Source: Natronococcus roseus (GTDB taxonomy: Archaea; Halobacteriota; Halobacteria; Halobacteriales; Natrialbaceae). Taken from it: a DNA stretch of 64,000 bases. Each line of letters begins with the position of its first letter. Position 1 is the stretch's first letter. Below, in pieces: positions 15,176-23,665 of this stretch. The notes below the pieces were generated by a model, which was not told where the DNA came from, searched no databases, and saw only the letters and a program-made list of their open reading frames with translations. The stretch is from the NCBI RefSeq assembly GCF_043677095.1, contig NZ_JBHLJR010000004.1:248001-312000 (forward strand). Reading direction: 5' to 3'. Made by a program: the position numbers and the translations under genes.

Positions 15176-15484
15176 TTAGTTGTCGTCCTCGCGCCACTTG
15201 TACTCGCACTCGCTACAGATGAAAAACCGCGTCTCGGACTCGTCGGCCGCGCGGATCTGTTGCATGTACCAGTACGCGCGGTCGTGACCGCACTCGGGAC
15301 AGTGCGCGTCGGTTTCGGGCAGCGACGTCTCCTCGGAGGACTCGATGACCTCGGACGCCTCCTGGTCGTCGGTCAGCGTGTACTCGGCGGCGTCGCCCTG
15401 GGGCTTCGTGAAGCCGCAGCTCCCGCACTCCCAGATGCCGTCGTCGGCTTTCATCATCGAACCGCATTCGTCGCAGAATTCCAT
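15176..15484 (-). CDS. tfs: transcription factor S (TFS/TFIIS-like)
   Basis: A 102-aa archaeal transcript-cleavage factor with two zinc ribbons. The N-terminal one uses CDEC..CGSC (residues 4-23). The C-terminal one uses CPEC near residue 64 and CSEC near 92. TFS inserts into the RNA polymerase secondary channel and stimulates cleavage of backtracked RNA. The usual Asp-Glu hairpin lies at ADESETRFFIC. The ORF ends KWREDDN, which is typical. It is convergent with trmI, with a strong hairpin just past the stop codon. Confidence 0.93.
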   Translation of the reverse strand: MEFCDECGSMMKADDGIWECGSCGFTKPQGDAAEYTLTDDQEASEVIESSEETSLPETDAHCPECGHDRAYWYMQQIRAADESETRFFICSECEYKWREDDN

Positions 15485-15533
15485 CGTTGTCCGGCATACG
15501 TCGATGGAGCGACTTAAACGACCCGTTTGGGTG

Positions 15534-15788
15534 TTAGCCTTCTCCCTCCGACTGGTACGGCTCGCCGACGGCCTCCCGCGGCAGGACGTTGTGCAGTTCG
15601 GCCTCGAGATCGTTCGCCGACTCGAACCGATCGCTCGTACTTCGTTCGATCAGCTCGCCCAGGTTGCGTTCGCCATCGGCCAGCAGCAGGGTGACGCCCT
15701 CGAGTTCGGTCGCCGCCGTCTCGGCCTCGACCGGGTACTCGAGGCGCTCGAACGTGTCGTCGATTCGACTGAGTTTGACCTCCTCCAT
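15534..15788 (-). CDS. DUF5789-type small haloarchaeal protein
   Basis: An 84-aa protein starting MEEVKLSRIDDTFERLEYPV, with a later DGERNLGELIERS..DRFESANDLEAELHNVLP segment. The pattern (short helix, beta element in the middle, conserved 'F.S..DL...L.N.LP' end) matches, from memory, the haloarchaeal DUF5789 family of unknown function. The frame stays open upstream only because it is antisense to the MFS gene. The ATG at 15788 is the natural start. It lies about 50 bp upstream of TFS on the same strand and may be cotranscribed with it. Confidence 0.75.
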   Translation of the reverse strand: MEEVKLSRIDDTFERLEYPVEAETAATELEGVTLLLADGERNLGELIERSTSDRFESANDLEAELHNVLPREAVGEPYQSEGEG

Positions 15789-15902
15789 ACGAGGGGGACG
15801 CGCGCCAGGGTCTTGTAGAGCGATGCAGCCGAACCTGACTGTCTTCCCGGTCGCCATTTCGATTCGAAACGATAATCGGGATGGGTTACGCAGTTCGAGT
15901 CG

Positions 15903-17189
15903 ATGCGGCGTCTCGTTCACTGGGTTCTCGCGCAGTTCGCCGTCGACAGGCGAGTGCTCGCGCTGGCGTTCGCCCGGATGGCGGACGGAGTCGGCAACTC
16001 CTTTTTGATCATCGTGATCCCGCTGTACGTCGCCGACGACGTCGTCGGCGGGCCGACGTTCGGCCTCAGCGAGGCGATGATCATCGGCGTTATCCTGTCG
16101 CTGTTTGGCTTTCTCAACAGCTCCTTCCAGCCCCTCACCGGCCGCCTCTCGGACCGAACGAGGCGGCGAAAGACGTTCATTCTGGTCGGCCTCGGCGGAC
16201 TCGCGCTGACGAACCTGGCGTACGTCTTCGCGGAGACCTACGTCTCCCTGCTCGTGATCCGCGGCCTCCAGGGGATCAGCGTCGCCTTCATCATCCCCGC
16301 GTCGGTCGCGCTGGTCAACGAACTCGCGACGACGGGCGACCGGGGTGGGAATATGGGCGTCTACAACACGTTCCGGCTGGTCGGCTTCGGCGCGGGCCCC
16401 GTCGCCGCCGGCGCGGTCGTCAGCGCCGGCCCCTACCCGCTTCCCGGCGGGCTGGCGATCAGCGGCTTCGACGCCGCCTTCTACGTCGCCGCGATCACGG
16501 CCACGTTGAGCTACCTGCTGGTGACGGTTCTGATCACGGACCCCGAGTCGACGGGCGCGACCGCGGGCGCGGATCTCTCGATCGACGTCTTCGATTCGTC
16601 GGGGAAGAACCTGCTCGATCCGATCTTCACGCTGGGCGTCGTCTCGCTGTTCATGGCGGCGGCGATCGCCCTGTTCGCGACGATCCAGCCACAGGTCAAC
16701 GACCACCTCGACCAGGGGTCGACCTGGTTCGGCCTCCAGTTCGCGGCGTTCATCCTCGCCCAGATCCTCCTGCAGACGCCGATCGGCCGGGCCTGCGACC
16801 AGTACGGCCGACGGCCGTTCATCCTTGCGGGCATGATCGTCCTCGTCCCCGCGACGATGGCCCAGGGGCTGGTCGCGAGCTCCGAGGCCATGTTCCTGGC
16901 CCGCCTCGTCCAGGGGATCGCCGGTGCGATGGTGTTCGCACCCGCGCTGGCGCTGGCCGGCGACCTCGCGGGCGACGGCGAGTCGGGGTCGAAGCTCTCG
17001 GTGCTGACGATGGCCTTCGGCTTCGGGATCGCGATCGGCCCGTTCTCCTCGGGCGCGCTGATCGGCTACGGGTTCTGGGTTCCCTTCGCCTTCGGCACCG
17101 TGCTCGCCGCGCTGGGGGCGATCCTCGTCTACACCCAGGTCGAGGAAACCCTCGAGACGACCGCTCCAGTGCCGGTACTCGGGGACTGA
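15903..17189 (+). CDS. major facilitator superfamily transporter
   Basis: A 428-aa, 12-helix MFS permease. The motif-A loop between helices 2 and 3 is GRLSDRTRRRK near residue 82, repeated in the second half as GRACDQYGRRP near 298. Helix 1 starts near ALAFARMADGVGNSFLIIVIPLY. The large loop after helix 6 is acidic. The substrate is not predictable, though drug/sugar efflux-type MFS members look closest. It is divergent from the DUF5789 gene and is followed by the DUF5797 gene 64 bp downstream. Confidence 0.88.
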   Translation: MRRLVHWVLAQFAVDRRVLALAFARMADGVGNSFLIIVIPLYVADDVVGGPTFGLSEAMIIGVILSLFGFLNSSFQPLTGRLSDRTRRRKTFILVGLGGLALTNLAYVFAETYVSLLVIRGLQGISVAFIIPASVALVNELATTGDRGGNMGVYNTFRLVGFGAGPVAAGAVVSAGPYPLPGGLAISGFDAAFYVAAITATLSYLLVTVLITDPESTGATAGADLSIDVFDSSGKNLLDPIFTLGVVSLFMAAAIALFATIQPQVNDHLDQGSTWFGLQFAAFILAQILLQTPIGRACDQYGRRPFILAGMIVLVPATMAQGLVASSEAMFLARLVQGIAGAMVFAPALALAGDLAGDGESGSKLSVLTMAFGFGIAIGPFSSGALIGYGFWVPFAFGTVLAALGAILVYTQVEETLETTAPVPVLGD

Positions 17190-17253
17190 TCGAATCGCGA
17201 CCCGCCGCGGCGGGACACAACGCAAAAGTACCGGATCCGCGTATCTCCGAGCG

Positions 17254-17754
17254 ATGACGCTCTCGGACGAGGCCACGGAACGGTTGGCCGACGTGGTGGA
17301 ACTACAGCCGACGAAGAACTCGGAGCTGCAGGATCGGTGGGGGTTAGAAAGCGGCAGCGAGGTCCACCAGTATCTCGAGAACGAGCTCGGCGACTACTAC
17401 TTCCGCGACGACAACAGCCTGATCCGGGCGACCGCGGAGGCAGCGGACCTCGTCGACGTCGAGCCGGGCGTCGAGAGCGACCCCGACGACGGCACCCCCT
17501 CCAAGATCCGGGTGCCCGAGCTCCAGGCCCGGATCGTCGAGGTGCTCGCCGGTCCCGACGAGGAGTCCGAAAGCGTCGTCTCGGTGTTACACAAGCTCCG
17601 GGACGCCTACGACGTCGATCCCGACTCCGAGGAGGTCCGCTCGGGTCTCCAGAGCCTGCGCCGGAAGGGCGTCGTCGAGATCGAGTACCGCACCGTCCCG
17701 ACGTTCCGGCTGGCCGTCGAGCGCGACGAGCTCGAGGTCACGACGACCGACTGA
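17254..17754 (+). CDS. DUF5797 family winged-helix protein
   Basis: A 166-aa haloarchaeal protein. It starts MTLSDEATERLADVVELQPTK and looks like two winged-helix modules: residues 5-65 (helix, NSELQDRWGLESGSEVHQYL recognition-like segment, YYFRDDN wing) and 85-160 (RIVEVLAGPDEESESVVSVLHKL, then LQSLRRKGVVEIEYRTVPTFRL). This matches, from memory, DUF5797. A DNA-binding or regulatory role is inferred from fold only. A GCAAAAGTA element lies about 28 bp upstream. Confidence 0.78.
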   Translation: MTLSDEATERLADVVELQPTKNSELQDRWGLESGSEVHQYLENELGDYYFRDDNSLIRATAEAADLVDVEPGVESDPDDGTPSKIRVPELQARIVEVLAGPDEESESVVSVLHKLRDAYDVDPDSEEVRSGLQSLRRKGVVEIEYRTVPTFRLAVERDELEVTTTD

Positions 17755-17809
17755 CTCCCTCTCGACGTCCGAAACGAGCGACCGCGAGCGCCGCGTCCCC
17801 GGCGAGATC

Positions 17810-18868
17810 CTACAGGCCGGGCCGCCGACGTCGGCGACGCTCCTCGAGTAGCGCCGAGAGCCGAGTCCCCGGCCCGCCCTCGATCGGCCACCCTCGCGTT
17901 CGCCAGACCGGGGGCTCCGGTTCGAACTCGGGACAGGAACCCGAACACTCCGCGGCCGTCTGACAGCGCCTCTTGGCCTCGCAGTGAGGTCGCAGCTGCG
18001 TGCCGTCCGTTCCGCGCAGGGCGAAGTGCCGACAGTCGGGACGCATCGTCTCGACGAACGAGCGCCAGCCGCGCTCGTAGGCCCGCTCCGCGATCGCGAG
18101 GCGCTTCTCGGCCTTCCGTTCGGGGTCGACGTACTCGAACCGGGCTGCCGAGCCGTCCCGCTTGCCGCCGTCGGGTCGCTCGAGGATCCGGGTTCCCGGC
18201 TCGTCGACCGACAGCGAGCGGGGGTACCACGCGACCGCGGCCGACAGCGACTCGGGCTCGAGCGCGAGCACGCCCGCCTCGACGGGGAGGCCCTCGAACA
18301 GCACGGGCTCGACGCGCTCGCCCGTCTTCCGAGTGGCGGTCCAGACCTCGTCGGCGAGCCCCAGCGCGACGTCGTACTCGAGCTGGGCGGCGAGGGTCCG
18401 GGCGGCGCTCGCGTCGAGGTCGGGCTTGTTCTCGATGGCGACGATCCGGTCGATCCACTCCGGATAGGTCCACTTCCGGCGGATCTCGATTCGGTTACTC
18501 CGCTTTCGCACGTCGAGGATCCCGCGGTCGTCGGCCTCGTGGATCGCCTCGCGGACGTACCGCCAGGGGTAGCCCGGATCCGGGAGCGCGTCGCGGTAGT
18601 AGGCCCAGTCGGCGGGCGCGTTCCGGACGACGTGCAGGAGGTCGCTATCGAGTCGCTTCGGGCCGAAGTTCGCACGGGTCTCGAGGGCCTCGCGGTCGCA
18701 CTCGAGGACGATCGTGTCCCAGCGTCGGCGCTTCGTCCCGAGCTGGCGGGCGACGAGGACCGCGCGGTCGTCCGCGAGGGTCTCGGCCGGGGGCCACTCC
18801 CGCTCGGCCCAGCGACAGCTCCGCAGCTCGAAGGCGAACTCGCTGTCGGTCGCTCGCGTTCGCGTCAC
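17810..18868 (-). CDS. DUF5787 protein, candidate Fe-S PD-(D/E)XK nuclease
   Basis: A 352-aa haloarchaeal protein starting at GTG 18868. A winged-helix-like section (about residues 100-130) precedes RIVAIENKPDLDAS. There D140, E146 and K148 match the D...ExK core of PD-(D/E)XK nucleases, and Q162-L-E-Y165 resembles their Q..Y motif. One cysteine lies near the N-terminus (C18) and five near the C-terminus (C279, C296, C302, C308, C312). The layout recalls Cas4/AddB nucleases, where one N-terminal and three C-terminal cysteines hold a 4Fe-4S cluster. The protein ends in a run of arginines. It matches DUF5787 from memory; nuclease activity is my inference. It is convergent with DUF5797. Confidence 0.75.
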   Translation of the reverse strand: MTRTRATDSEFAFELRSCRWAEREWPPAETLADDRAVLVARQLGTKRRRWDTIVLECDREALETRANFGPKRLDSDLLHVVRNAPADWAYYRDALPDPGYPWRYVREAIHEADDRGILDVRKRSNRIEIRRKWTYPEWIDRIVAIENKPDLDASAARTLAAQLEYDVALGLADEVWTATRKTGERVEPVLFEGLPVEAGVLALEPESLSAAVAWYPRSLSVDEPGTRILERPDGGKRDGSAARFEYVDPERKAEKRLAIAERAYERGWRSFVETMRPDCRHFALRGTDGTQLRPHCEAKRRCQTAAECSGSCPEFEPEPPVWRTRGWPIEGGPGTRLSALLEERRRRRRPGL

Positions 18869-19000
18869 TGGCCGTCCGTAGGGTGATCGGCGACAAGTGC
18901 GCTGTGGTCAGCCGCCGGTTCTGCAATCGGGGTCCGAGTTGAGGCCACAGCTGGAGCTGTCGACGCCAGATCCGTTCTGCGCGTTCGCTCGTCGCTCGCC

Positions 19001-19441
19001 TTACTCCTCGTCGTCCTCTTCTAAGATCTCGTCGAGATACTCGTGGGCCTCCTCCAGGATTTCCCGCGGCCCGTCCTGCGTGACGGTGTTGACCGCCTGC
19101 TCGTAGTCGCGCCACTGGAGGTCGCGGTGTTCGTTCGAGAGTTCCGCGCTCGCCTCGAAGGACTTCGCGACGAAGAGATGAACGGTCTTGTGAATCGTCT
19201 TGCCGTTGGCCTCGAAGACGTAGTCGTAGTCCTCGCGGAAGCCGTCGAGTAGTCGGAATTGATCGATACCTGCCTCTTCCTTTATTTCGCGGATCGCCGT
19301 CTGCTGAAGTTCTTCATCTCCCTCGACACCGCCCTTCGGAAACTCCCAGTCACCCGGGCGGCTCTTGAGTAGAAGATACTCGCGCCGGCCCCGCGTATCG
19401 CGGAAGAGGATCGCGCCTGCGCTCGTAGCTTCGACTGCCAT
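19001..19441 (-). CDS. Nudix hydrolase, Ap4A hydrolase-like
   Basis: A 146-aa Nudix protein. The Nudix box GGVEGDEELQQTAIREIKEEAGI (residues about 36-58) fits GX5EX7REUXEEXGU exactly. The SAGAILFRD start and WEFPKGG are typical of archaeal bis(5'-nucleosyl)-tetraphosphatases, which split dinucleoside polyphosphates. The C-terminus is a glutamate-rich tail. I chose ATG 19441 because the fold starts there. The longer frame adds 19 residues with no family match. A CTTAACG element on the minus strand about 25 bp upstream supports it. Confidence 0.87.
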   Translation of the reverse strand: MAVEATSAGAILFRDTRGRREYLLLKSRPGDWEFPKGGVEGDEELQQTAIREIKEEAGIDQFRLLDGFREDYDYVFEANGKTIHKTVHLFVAKSFEASAELSNEHRDLQWRDYEQAVNTVTQDGPREILEEAHEYLDEILEEDDEE

Positions 19442-19551
19442 TACCTCGAGTAACGTGCGGGACGTTAAGAGAATATCGGACTGTGTATCCGCCGGCACCG
19501 CATCTCAGCAGGTTTTTACGCGCCGGCCGTTCACAGTTGTACAGTACCAGC

Positions 19552-19887
19552 ATGACCTTCGTCACCCGGCTCACGCTTCAGAGCGGCGATCGAGCCGCAC
19601 TCGACGGCATCGTCGACGACATCAAATCCACCGCCGAGCGCAAGGGCGCCGCGCTGAAGGGACCCCACTCCCACCCGCCCGAGAAGCTGACCGTCCCCCA
19701 GCACGCTCGCCTGCATGGCGACGACGACCGACGGTTCGACTCTTGGAACTACACCGTTTTCACGCGCGAACTCGAGATCCACGGTCACGACGACCTCGCG
19801 CGCAACATCGCCGAACACGACTTTCCCGACTCGGTTCACATCGAGGCCGAGGTCGAGCAGATCCACGGCGCGGGCCGCGGAAACTGA
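19552..19887 (+). CDS. uS10-like ribosomal-protein paralogue
   Basis: A 111-aa protein with the S10 fold. KGAALKGPHSHPPEKLTVP corresponds to the S10 'GP..LPTK' loop, and the segment after it (FTRELEIHGHDDLARNIAEHDFPDSVHIEAEVEQI) matches the end of S10. The middle is diverged (HARLHGDDDRRFDSWNYT). Canonical archaeal S10 is encoded elsewhere with EF-1A, so this is probably the second haloarchaeal S10-like copy of unknown function. ATG 19552 was chosen over an upstream start that would add non-conserved residues. A TTTTTACG element lies about 36 bp upstream. Confidence 0.78.
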   Translation: MTFVTRLTLQSGDRAALDGIVDDIKSTAERKGAALKGPHSHPPEKLTVPQHARLHGDDDRRFDSWNYTVFTRELEIHGHDDLARNIAEHDFPDSVHIEAEVEQIHGAGRGN

Positions 19888-19976
19888 GGCTAACCGGGTC
19901 TCGAAACGGGACGACCGATCCGGACGGGGTCGCCGCGATCGAGGGGCTTTTCTCCGCACGGTCGAACGCTCGAGCG

Positions 19977-20453
19977 ATGTACACGGGCAAGGTCGAGAAA
20001 CCCTGCTGTCTCTGTGACGACCCCGAGATCCACCGCCGGATCGACCTGCCGCCGCGGCTCATCCAGCGGCTGCGGTACAGCGAGGCCGTCGCCTGGCGGG
20101 ACGTCGTCGGCGAGGTGTCGATCCACTTCTGTGCGTCCGACTGGGAGACGGTCCGGAAGCTCGTCCTCGAGACGGGGATGTCGCCGCTGCCCCGCTGTAA
20201 CGTCGCTCGCGCCTCGTTCGATCTCCGGGCGGACTTCGAGGCGTTCACCGGCCGCACGCGCGAGGAGCCGGATCAACAGCCGGTCGAGGAGCGATTCTGG
20301 CGGGAGAGCCGACGGGTCCTCGCCGGCGACACCGAGTACCCGCCGTCGGATCGCGACCTCGTCCAGGCCCACGTCGTCACGCGGGCGCTTCGCGAGCTGG
20401 ACGCTCCGGTCGCCGGAGAGGTGAACACGGAGCCGGGGACCGACCGCGACTGA
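19977..20453 (+). CDS. conserved haloarchaeal hypothetical, Cys-rich N-terminus
   Basis: A 158-aa protein of unknown function. It opens MYTGKVEKPCCLCDD, and later cysteines occur in HFCASDW and PRCN, so a zinc site formed by CC.C plus C and C is plausible. The rest is helical and charged, with ARASFDLRADFEAFTG and HVVTRALRELD segments. The frame is open much further upstream, but ATG 19977 begins the cysteine motif and follows the S10-like gene by 89 bp. It is probably cotranscribed with that gene. I do not recognise the family with confidence. Confidence 0.65.
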   Translation: MYTGKVEKPCCLCDDPEIHRRIDLPPRLIQRLRYSEAVAWRDVVGEVSIHFCASDWETVRKLVLETGMSPLPRCNVARASFDLRADFEAFTGRTREEPDQQPVEERFWRESRRVLAGDTEYPPSDRDLVQAHVVTRALRELDAPVAGEVNTEPGTDRD

Positions 20454-20522
20454 CGCCGCCGTCTCGCGGGCCGACGGACCGAACCCGCCACTGCTTTGGG
20501 ACCTCCCTCCCAAGACGGCGCT

Positions 20523-21800
20523 ATGTCCACCGATCCGGACCTCGTTTCGCTGCGCCGAGACCTCCACCGCAAACCCGAACCCGCCTGGCGGGAGTTCTAC
20601 ACCACCGCGCGAATCGTCGAGGAGCTCGAGGACCGCCTCGACCTCGACGAACTCCACGTCGGCCCCGACGCCATCGCGGCCGAACACCGCATGGGGGTCC
20701 CCGACGAGGGCGAACTCGATGCGTGGCACGAGCAGGCTCGCGAGCACGGCGCTGACGAGGCCGTCCTCGACTCCCTCGAGGGCGGCTATACGGGCGCCGT
20801 CGGCGTCCTCCGGAAGGGGGAGGGGCCGACGGTCGGCCTTCGGGTCGACATCGACGGACTTCCCCAGCCCGAGTCCGAGGACCCCGACCACCTGCCAGTC
20901 GCCGAGAGCTTCCGTTCCGAACACGACGACGCGATGCACGCCTGCGGCCACGACGCCCACGCGACGATCGGGATCGGCGTCCTCGAAGCGATCGCCGAGA
21001 GCGACTTTTCGGGGACGCTGAAGGTCTTCTTTCAGCCCGCCGAGGAGGTCGTCGGCGGCGGGAAGTCGATGGCCAAAAGCGCACACCTCGCCGACGTCGA
21101 CTACCTGCTCGGGCTCCACGTCGGACTCGACCACCCCACCGGCGAGATCGTCGCCGGCATCGACGGCTTCCTCGCAGTGCGACACCTCGAGGCGACGTTC
21201 ACCGGCGAGCCGGCCCACGCGGGCGGCCACCCCGAGCAGGGTCGCAACGCCGTCCAGGCGATGGCGACGGCCGTCCAGAACTGCTACGGCATTCCGCGCC
21301 ACAGCGACGGCCCAACGCGGATCAACGCGGGCGTCGTCGAGGGCGGCAGCGCCGCGAACGTCATCCCCGAGGAGGCCCGCATCGTCGCCGAGGTGCGAGG
21401 CGAGACGACCGAACTCATGGAGTACATGTACGAGAAGGCCGAGCGCGTGATGCGATCGGCAGCCGAGATGCACGACTGCGAGGTCGACCTCGAGATCGGC
21501 GCGGCCGCGCCAAGCGCCACGAGCGACCAGGCGCTCGTCGACGTCGTCGCCGACGTCGCCGGTAGCGTCGACGGCGTCGAGAACGTCCTCGAGCGCGACG
21601 AACTCGGCGGCAGCGAGGACGCCACCTTCCTCATGCAGGAGGTCCAGCAAAACGGCGGCCTGGCGTGTTACGTCGGCGTCGGGACCGACCACCCCGGCGG
21701 CCACCACACCTCGACGTTCGACGTCGACGAGGCGAGCCTCGGCCACGGGATCGAGACGGTCGCAGGCGCGATCGAACGGATCGGACGGGACCGTCCCTGA
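20523..21800 (+). CDS. M20 family amidohydrolase/peptidase
   Basis: A 425-aa dinuclear zinc hydrolase of the M20D (amidohydrolase/AbgB-like) type. The N-terminal SLRRDLHRKPEPAWREF, the metal motif DDAMHACGHDAHAT near residue 138, FFQPAEEVVGGGKSM near 168, and a C-terminal GTDHPGGHHTSTFDVDE provide the ligands. The lid domain lies in between. Members hydrolyse N-acyl amino acids, aminobenzoyl-glutamate or indole-acetyl conjugates; the substrate is unknown. It is longer than typical members because of an insertion around residues 55-85. ATG 20523 is the start of the conserved domain. Confidence 0.87.
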   Translation: MSTDPDLVSLRRDLHRKPEPAWREFYTTARIVEELEDRLDLDELHVGPDAIAAEHRMGVPDEGELDAWHEQAREHGADEAVLDSLEGGYTGAVGVLRKGEGPTVGLRVDIDGLPQPESEDPDHLPVAESFRSEHDDAMHACGHDAHATIGIGVLEAIAESDFSGTLKVFFQPAEEVVGGGKSMAKSAHLADVDYLLGLHVGLDHPTGEIVAGIDGFLAVRHLEATFTGEPAHAGGHPEQGRNAVQAMATAVQNCYGIPRHSDGPTRINAGVVEGGSAANVIPEEARIVAEVRGETTELMEYMYEKAERVMRSAAEMHDCEVDLEIGAAAPSATSDQALVDVVADVAGSVDGVENVLERDELGGSEDATFLMQEVQQNGGLACYVGVGTDHPGGHHTSTFDVDEASLGHGIETVAGAIERIGRDRP

Positions 21801-21968
21801 CGGAGTCCTCCCGCTACCGCCGATCACAACACCGGATCGAACGCACCTGTCCGTCAGGTGATCTTTATCACCTTCCGACCGAAACGATCGAGTAGTGATT
21901 CGAACCTGCTCGCGACCACGCTGTTCGTCCTCCGTCCGTCGAGCGCGTTCCCGGAGCGTGATCGAGCC

Positions 21969-23639
21969 GTGAGTTCGACCCGCGTCCGGCTCGGTCTCTG
22001 GGCACGCATGGCCCTCGCCTCGGCACTCTGTCTCCTGCTGGTCGGCGCCGTCGTCGGCGCCGGACTGGTGCTCGTCGCCGTCCCGGTCGCCGGCTTCGTC
22101 TGGTACGCGGTCGACGTCCTCGCGCTCGTCCTTCCGGTTTCGGTCGCGGCGACGCTCGCGGTCGCGACCGTCGCTCTCTCGCTGTTCGCCGTCGAACTAG
22201 CTCTTCGATCGCTTCGGACGGCCCGGGAGAACGCGGATTCGGTGCGACCCGGTCCGATCGCGGAGGGCGTCGTCGAGCTGGGCGCGTACGTCCTCTTGCT
22301 CTCCTCGCTGCTCGTCGCCCTTGCTACCCTGCCGTTCGCTCGCGAGGTCCTCCCGCCGGCGATCTTCGCCGCGCTCGTCGTGTTCGGCGCCTTCTACCTG
22401 CTCACGATCTCGTACGTCTGGGCCGCTCGAGCCTGGGTCCGCTCGCGAAGCAACGACGCGGATCGGCTCGAGCGAAGCGCCGTCGGCGACCAGCTGCTCG
22501 TCGCCGTCCTCGCCGTCGGCTACATGAGCCTCGCGTACTCGGCGCTGTTCGCCGTCGTGCTCGTGGTCGCCCTCGTCGGGATCGGTCTGGGCGCGATACT
22601 CGCACCCGGCGCGCTCGACGTCGCCCGGGATCGGCTCGTGGAATACGTCGAGGATGAGAGCGAGGCAGCGGTCGGATCCGAGGAGCCGTACTACGGCATC
22701 GCCGACGAGGCCCGGCGACTCGCGGCCCGTCTCGAGCGCGCGCCCGGCCCGCGGCCGCCGCTTCTCGTCGCTCTCGGCGGTGTCGTCGTCCTCGCGGGGA
22801 GCTACGCGGCGACGACGATCTGGCCGTTCGAAGCGCTGGCCGTCGCCGTCGGCGCGGTCGCCGCGTCGACGTTCGTCGGCGGTCACTTCGTCGGCGCAGT
22901 TCGCGGCGAGTTCGGTGGCGACGCCGCCGTCCTTCGGAGCCTCGAGTTCGAGGGCGATCACGACCGCGACCCGGTCGCCGAAGCGACCGTGGACGACCGC
23001 GAACTGGCCGACGTCCGGACGACCGTCGCGCGCCTCGCCGGGCAGACGGACGTTCCGGCTCCCGACGTTCGGCTCGTCGACCGACGGACGCCGACCGCGC
23101 TCGCCGTCGGCTATCGTCCCGCGACGTCGACGATCGTGCTCTCGCGAGGGATCGTGGACTCGCTCGAGGGCCGCGAACTCGAGGCCGTGCTGGCTCACGA
23201 GCTCGCCCACGTCGCGAACCGCGATGCGGCCGTGCTGACCGCGCTGTCGGCGCCCGGCAGCGTCGCGCGGACGGCGACCGGTCGGTACGGGTTCAATCCG
23301 GTGCTCGAGCCCCTGGCGATGCTTACGAACGCAGTCAGCCGCGCCGCCGTCGCGTTCGTCGCCCGGGGTCGGGAGTACGCGGCCGACGACGCGGCCGTCG
23401 CGATCACGGGCGATCCCGCGGCGCTCGCCAGTGCGCTCGAGACGCTCGACACCGATCTCGAGCGTCGTCCCTCGAGCGATCTCCGGGAGCGGGATCTCAC
23501 GACGGCGTTCTCGATCGTTCCGCCGCCGTGGGAGAAACACCGATTCTTCGACCGGACGCGACGCCTCGTGGCTCGCGGACTGTTCGGGACCCATCCCGCG
23601 ACCGAGCGCCGGATCGATCGGCTCCGGGTTCGCACGTAG
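21969..23639 (+). CDS. M48 family membrane zinc metalloprotease
   Basis: About 556 aa from GTG 21969, with several N-terminal transmembrane segments (about residues 12-35, 45-75, 100-150, 180-215) and another pair near 270-310. The zinc motif is HELAH in VLAHELAHVANRD, and the third ligand is the Glu in REYAADDAAV. It is a larger, multi-spanning relative of HtpX. The start is uncertain. GTG 21969 and ATG 22008 both precede the first helix, and the frame also runs up to 21858. A CTTTATC element at 21863 would place a transcript start near 21893. It probably acts in membrane protein quality control. Confidence 0.8.
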   Translation: MSSTRVRLGLWARMALASALCLLLVGAVVGAGLVLVAVPVAGFVWYAVDVLALVLPVSVAATLAVATVALSLFAVELALRSLRTARENADSVRPGPIAEGVVELGAYVLLLSSLLVALATLPFAREVLPPAIFAALVVFGAFYLLTISYVWAARAWVRSRSNDADRLERSAVGDQLLVAVLAVGYMSLAYSALFAVVLVVALVGIGLGAILAPGALDVARDRLVEYVEDESEAAVGSEEPYYGIADEARRLAARLERAPGPRPPLLVALGGVVVLAGSYAATTIWPFEALAVAVGAVAASTFVGGHFVGAVRGEFGGDAAVLRSLEFEGDHDRDPVAEATVDDRELADVRTTVARLAGQTDVPAPDVRLVDRRTPTALAVGYRPATSTIVLSRGIVDSLEGRELEAVLAHELAHVANRDAAVLTALSAPGSVARTATGRYGFNPVLEPLAMLTNAVSRAAVAFVARGREYAADDAAVAITGDPAALASALETLDTDLERRPSSDLRERDLTTAFSIVPPPWEKHRFFDRTRRLVARGLFGTHPATERRIDRLRVRT

Positions 23640-23665
23640 GGACCAGCCCGCGGGCCCGTCAGCGC

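Noticed and set aside
15789..17276. Upstream part of a long minus-strand frame opposite the MFS gene
   Set aside because: Only the end at 15534-15788 has a recognisable protein; the rest is an antisense shadow of the transporter, rich in Arg, Asp and Gly.
21886..21902. GATTCGAACC resembling a reverse-strand tRNA T-loop
   Set aside because: No cloverleaf can be drawn from the neighbouring sequence, and it lies in the leader of the M48 gene.
21895..21972. GTG start at 21895 at leaderless distance from CTTTATC
   Set aside because: The frame closes with TGA within about 75 bp and is not in frame with the M48 gene.
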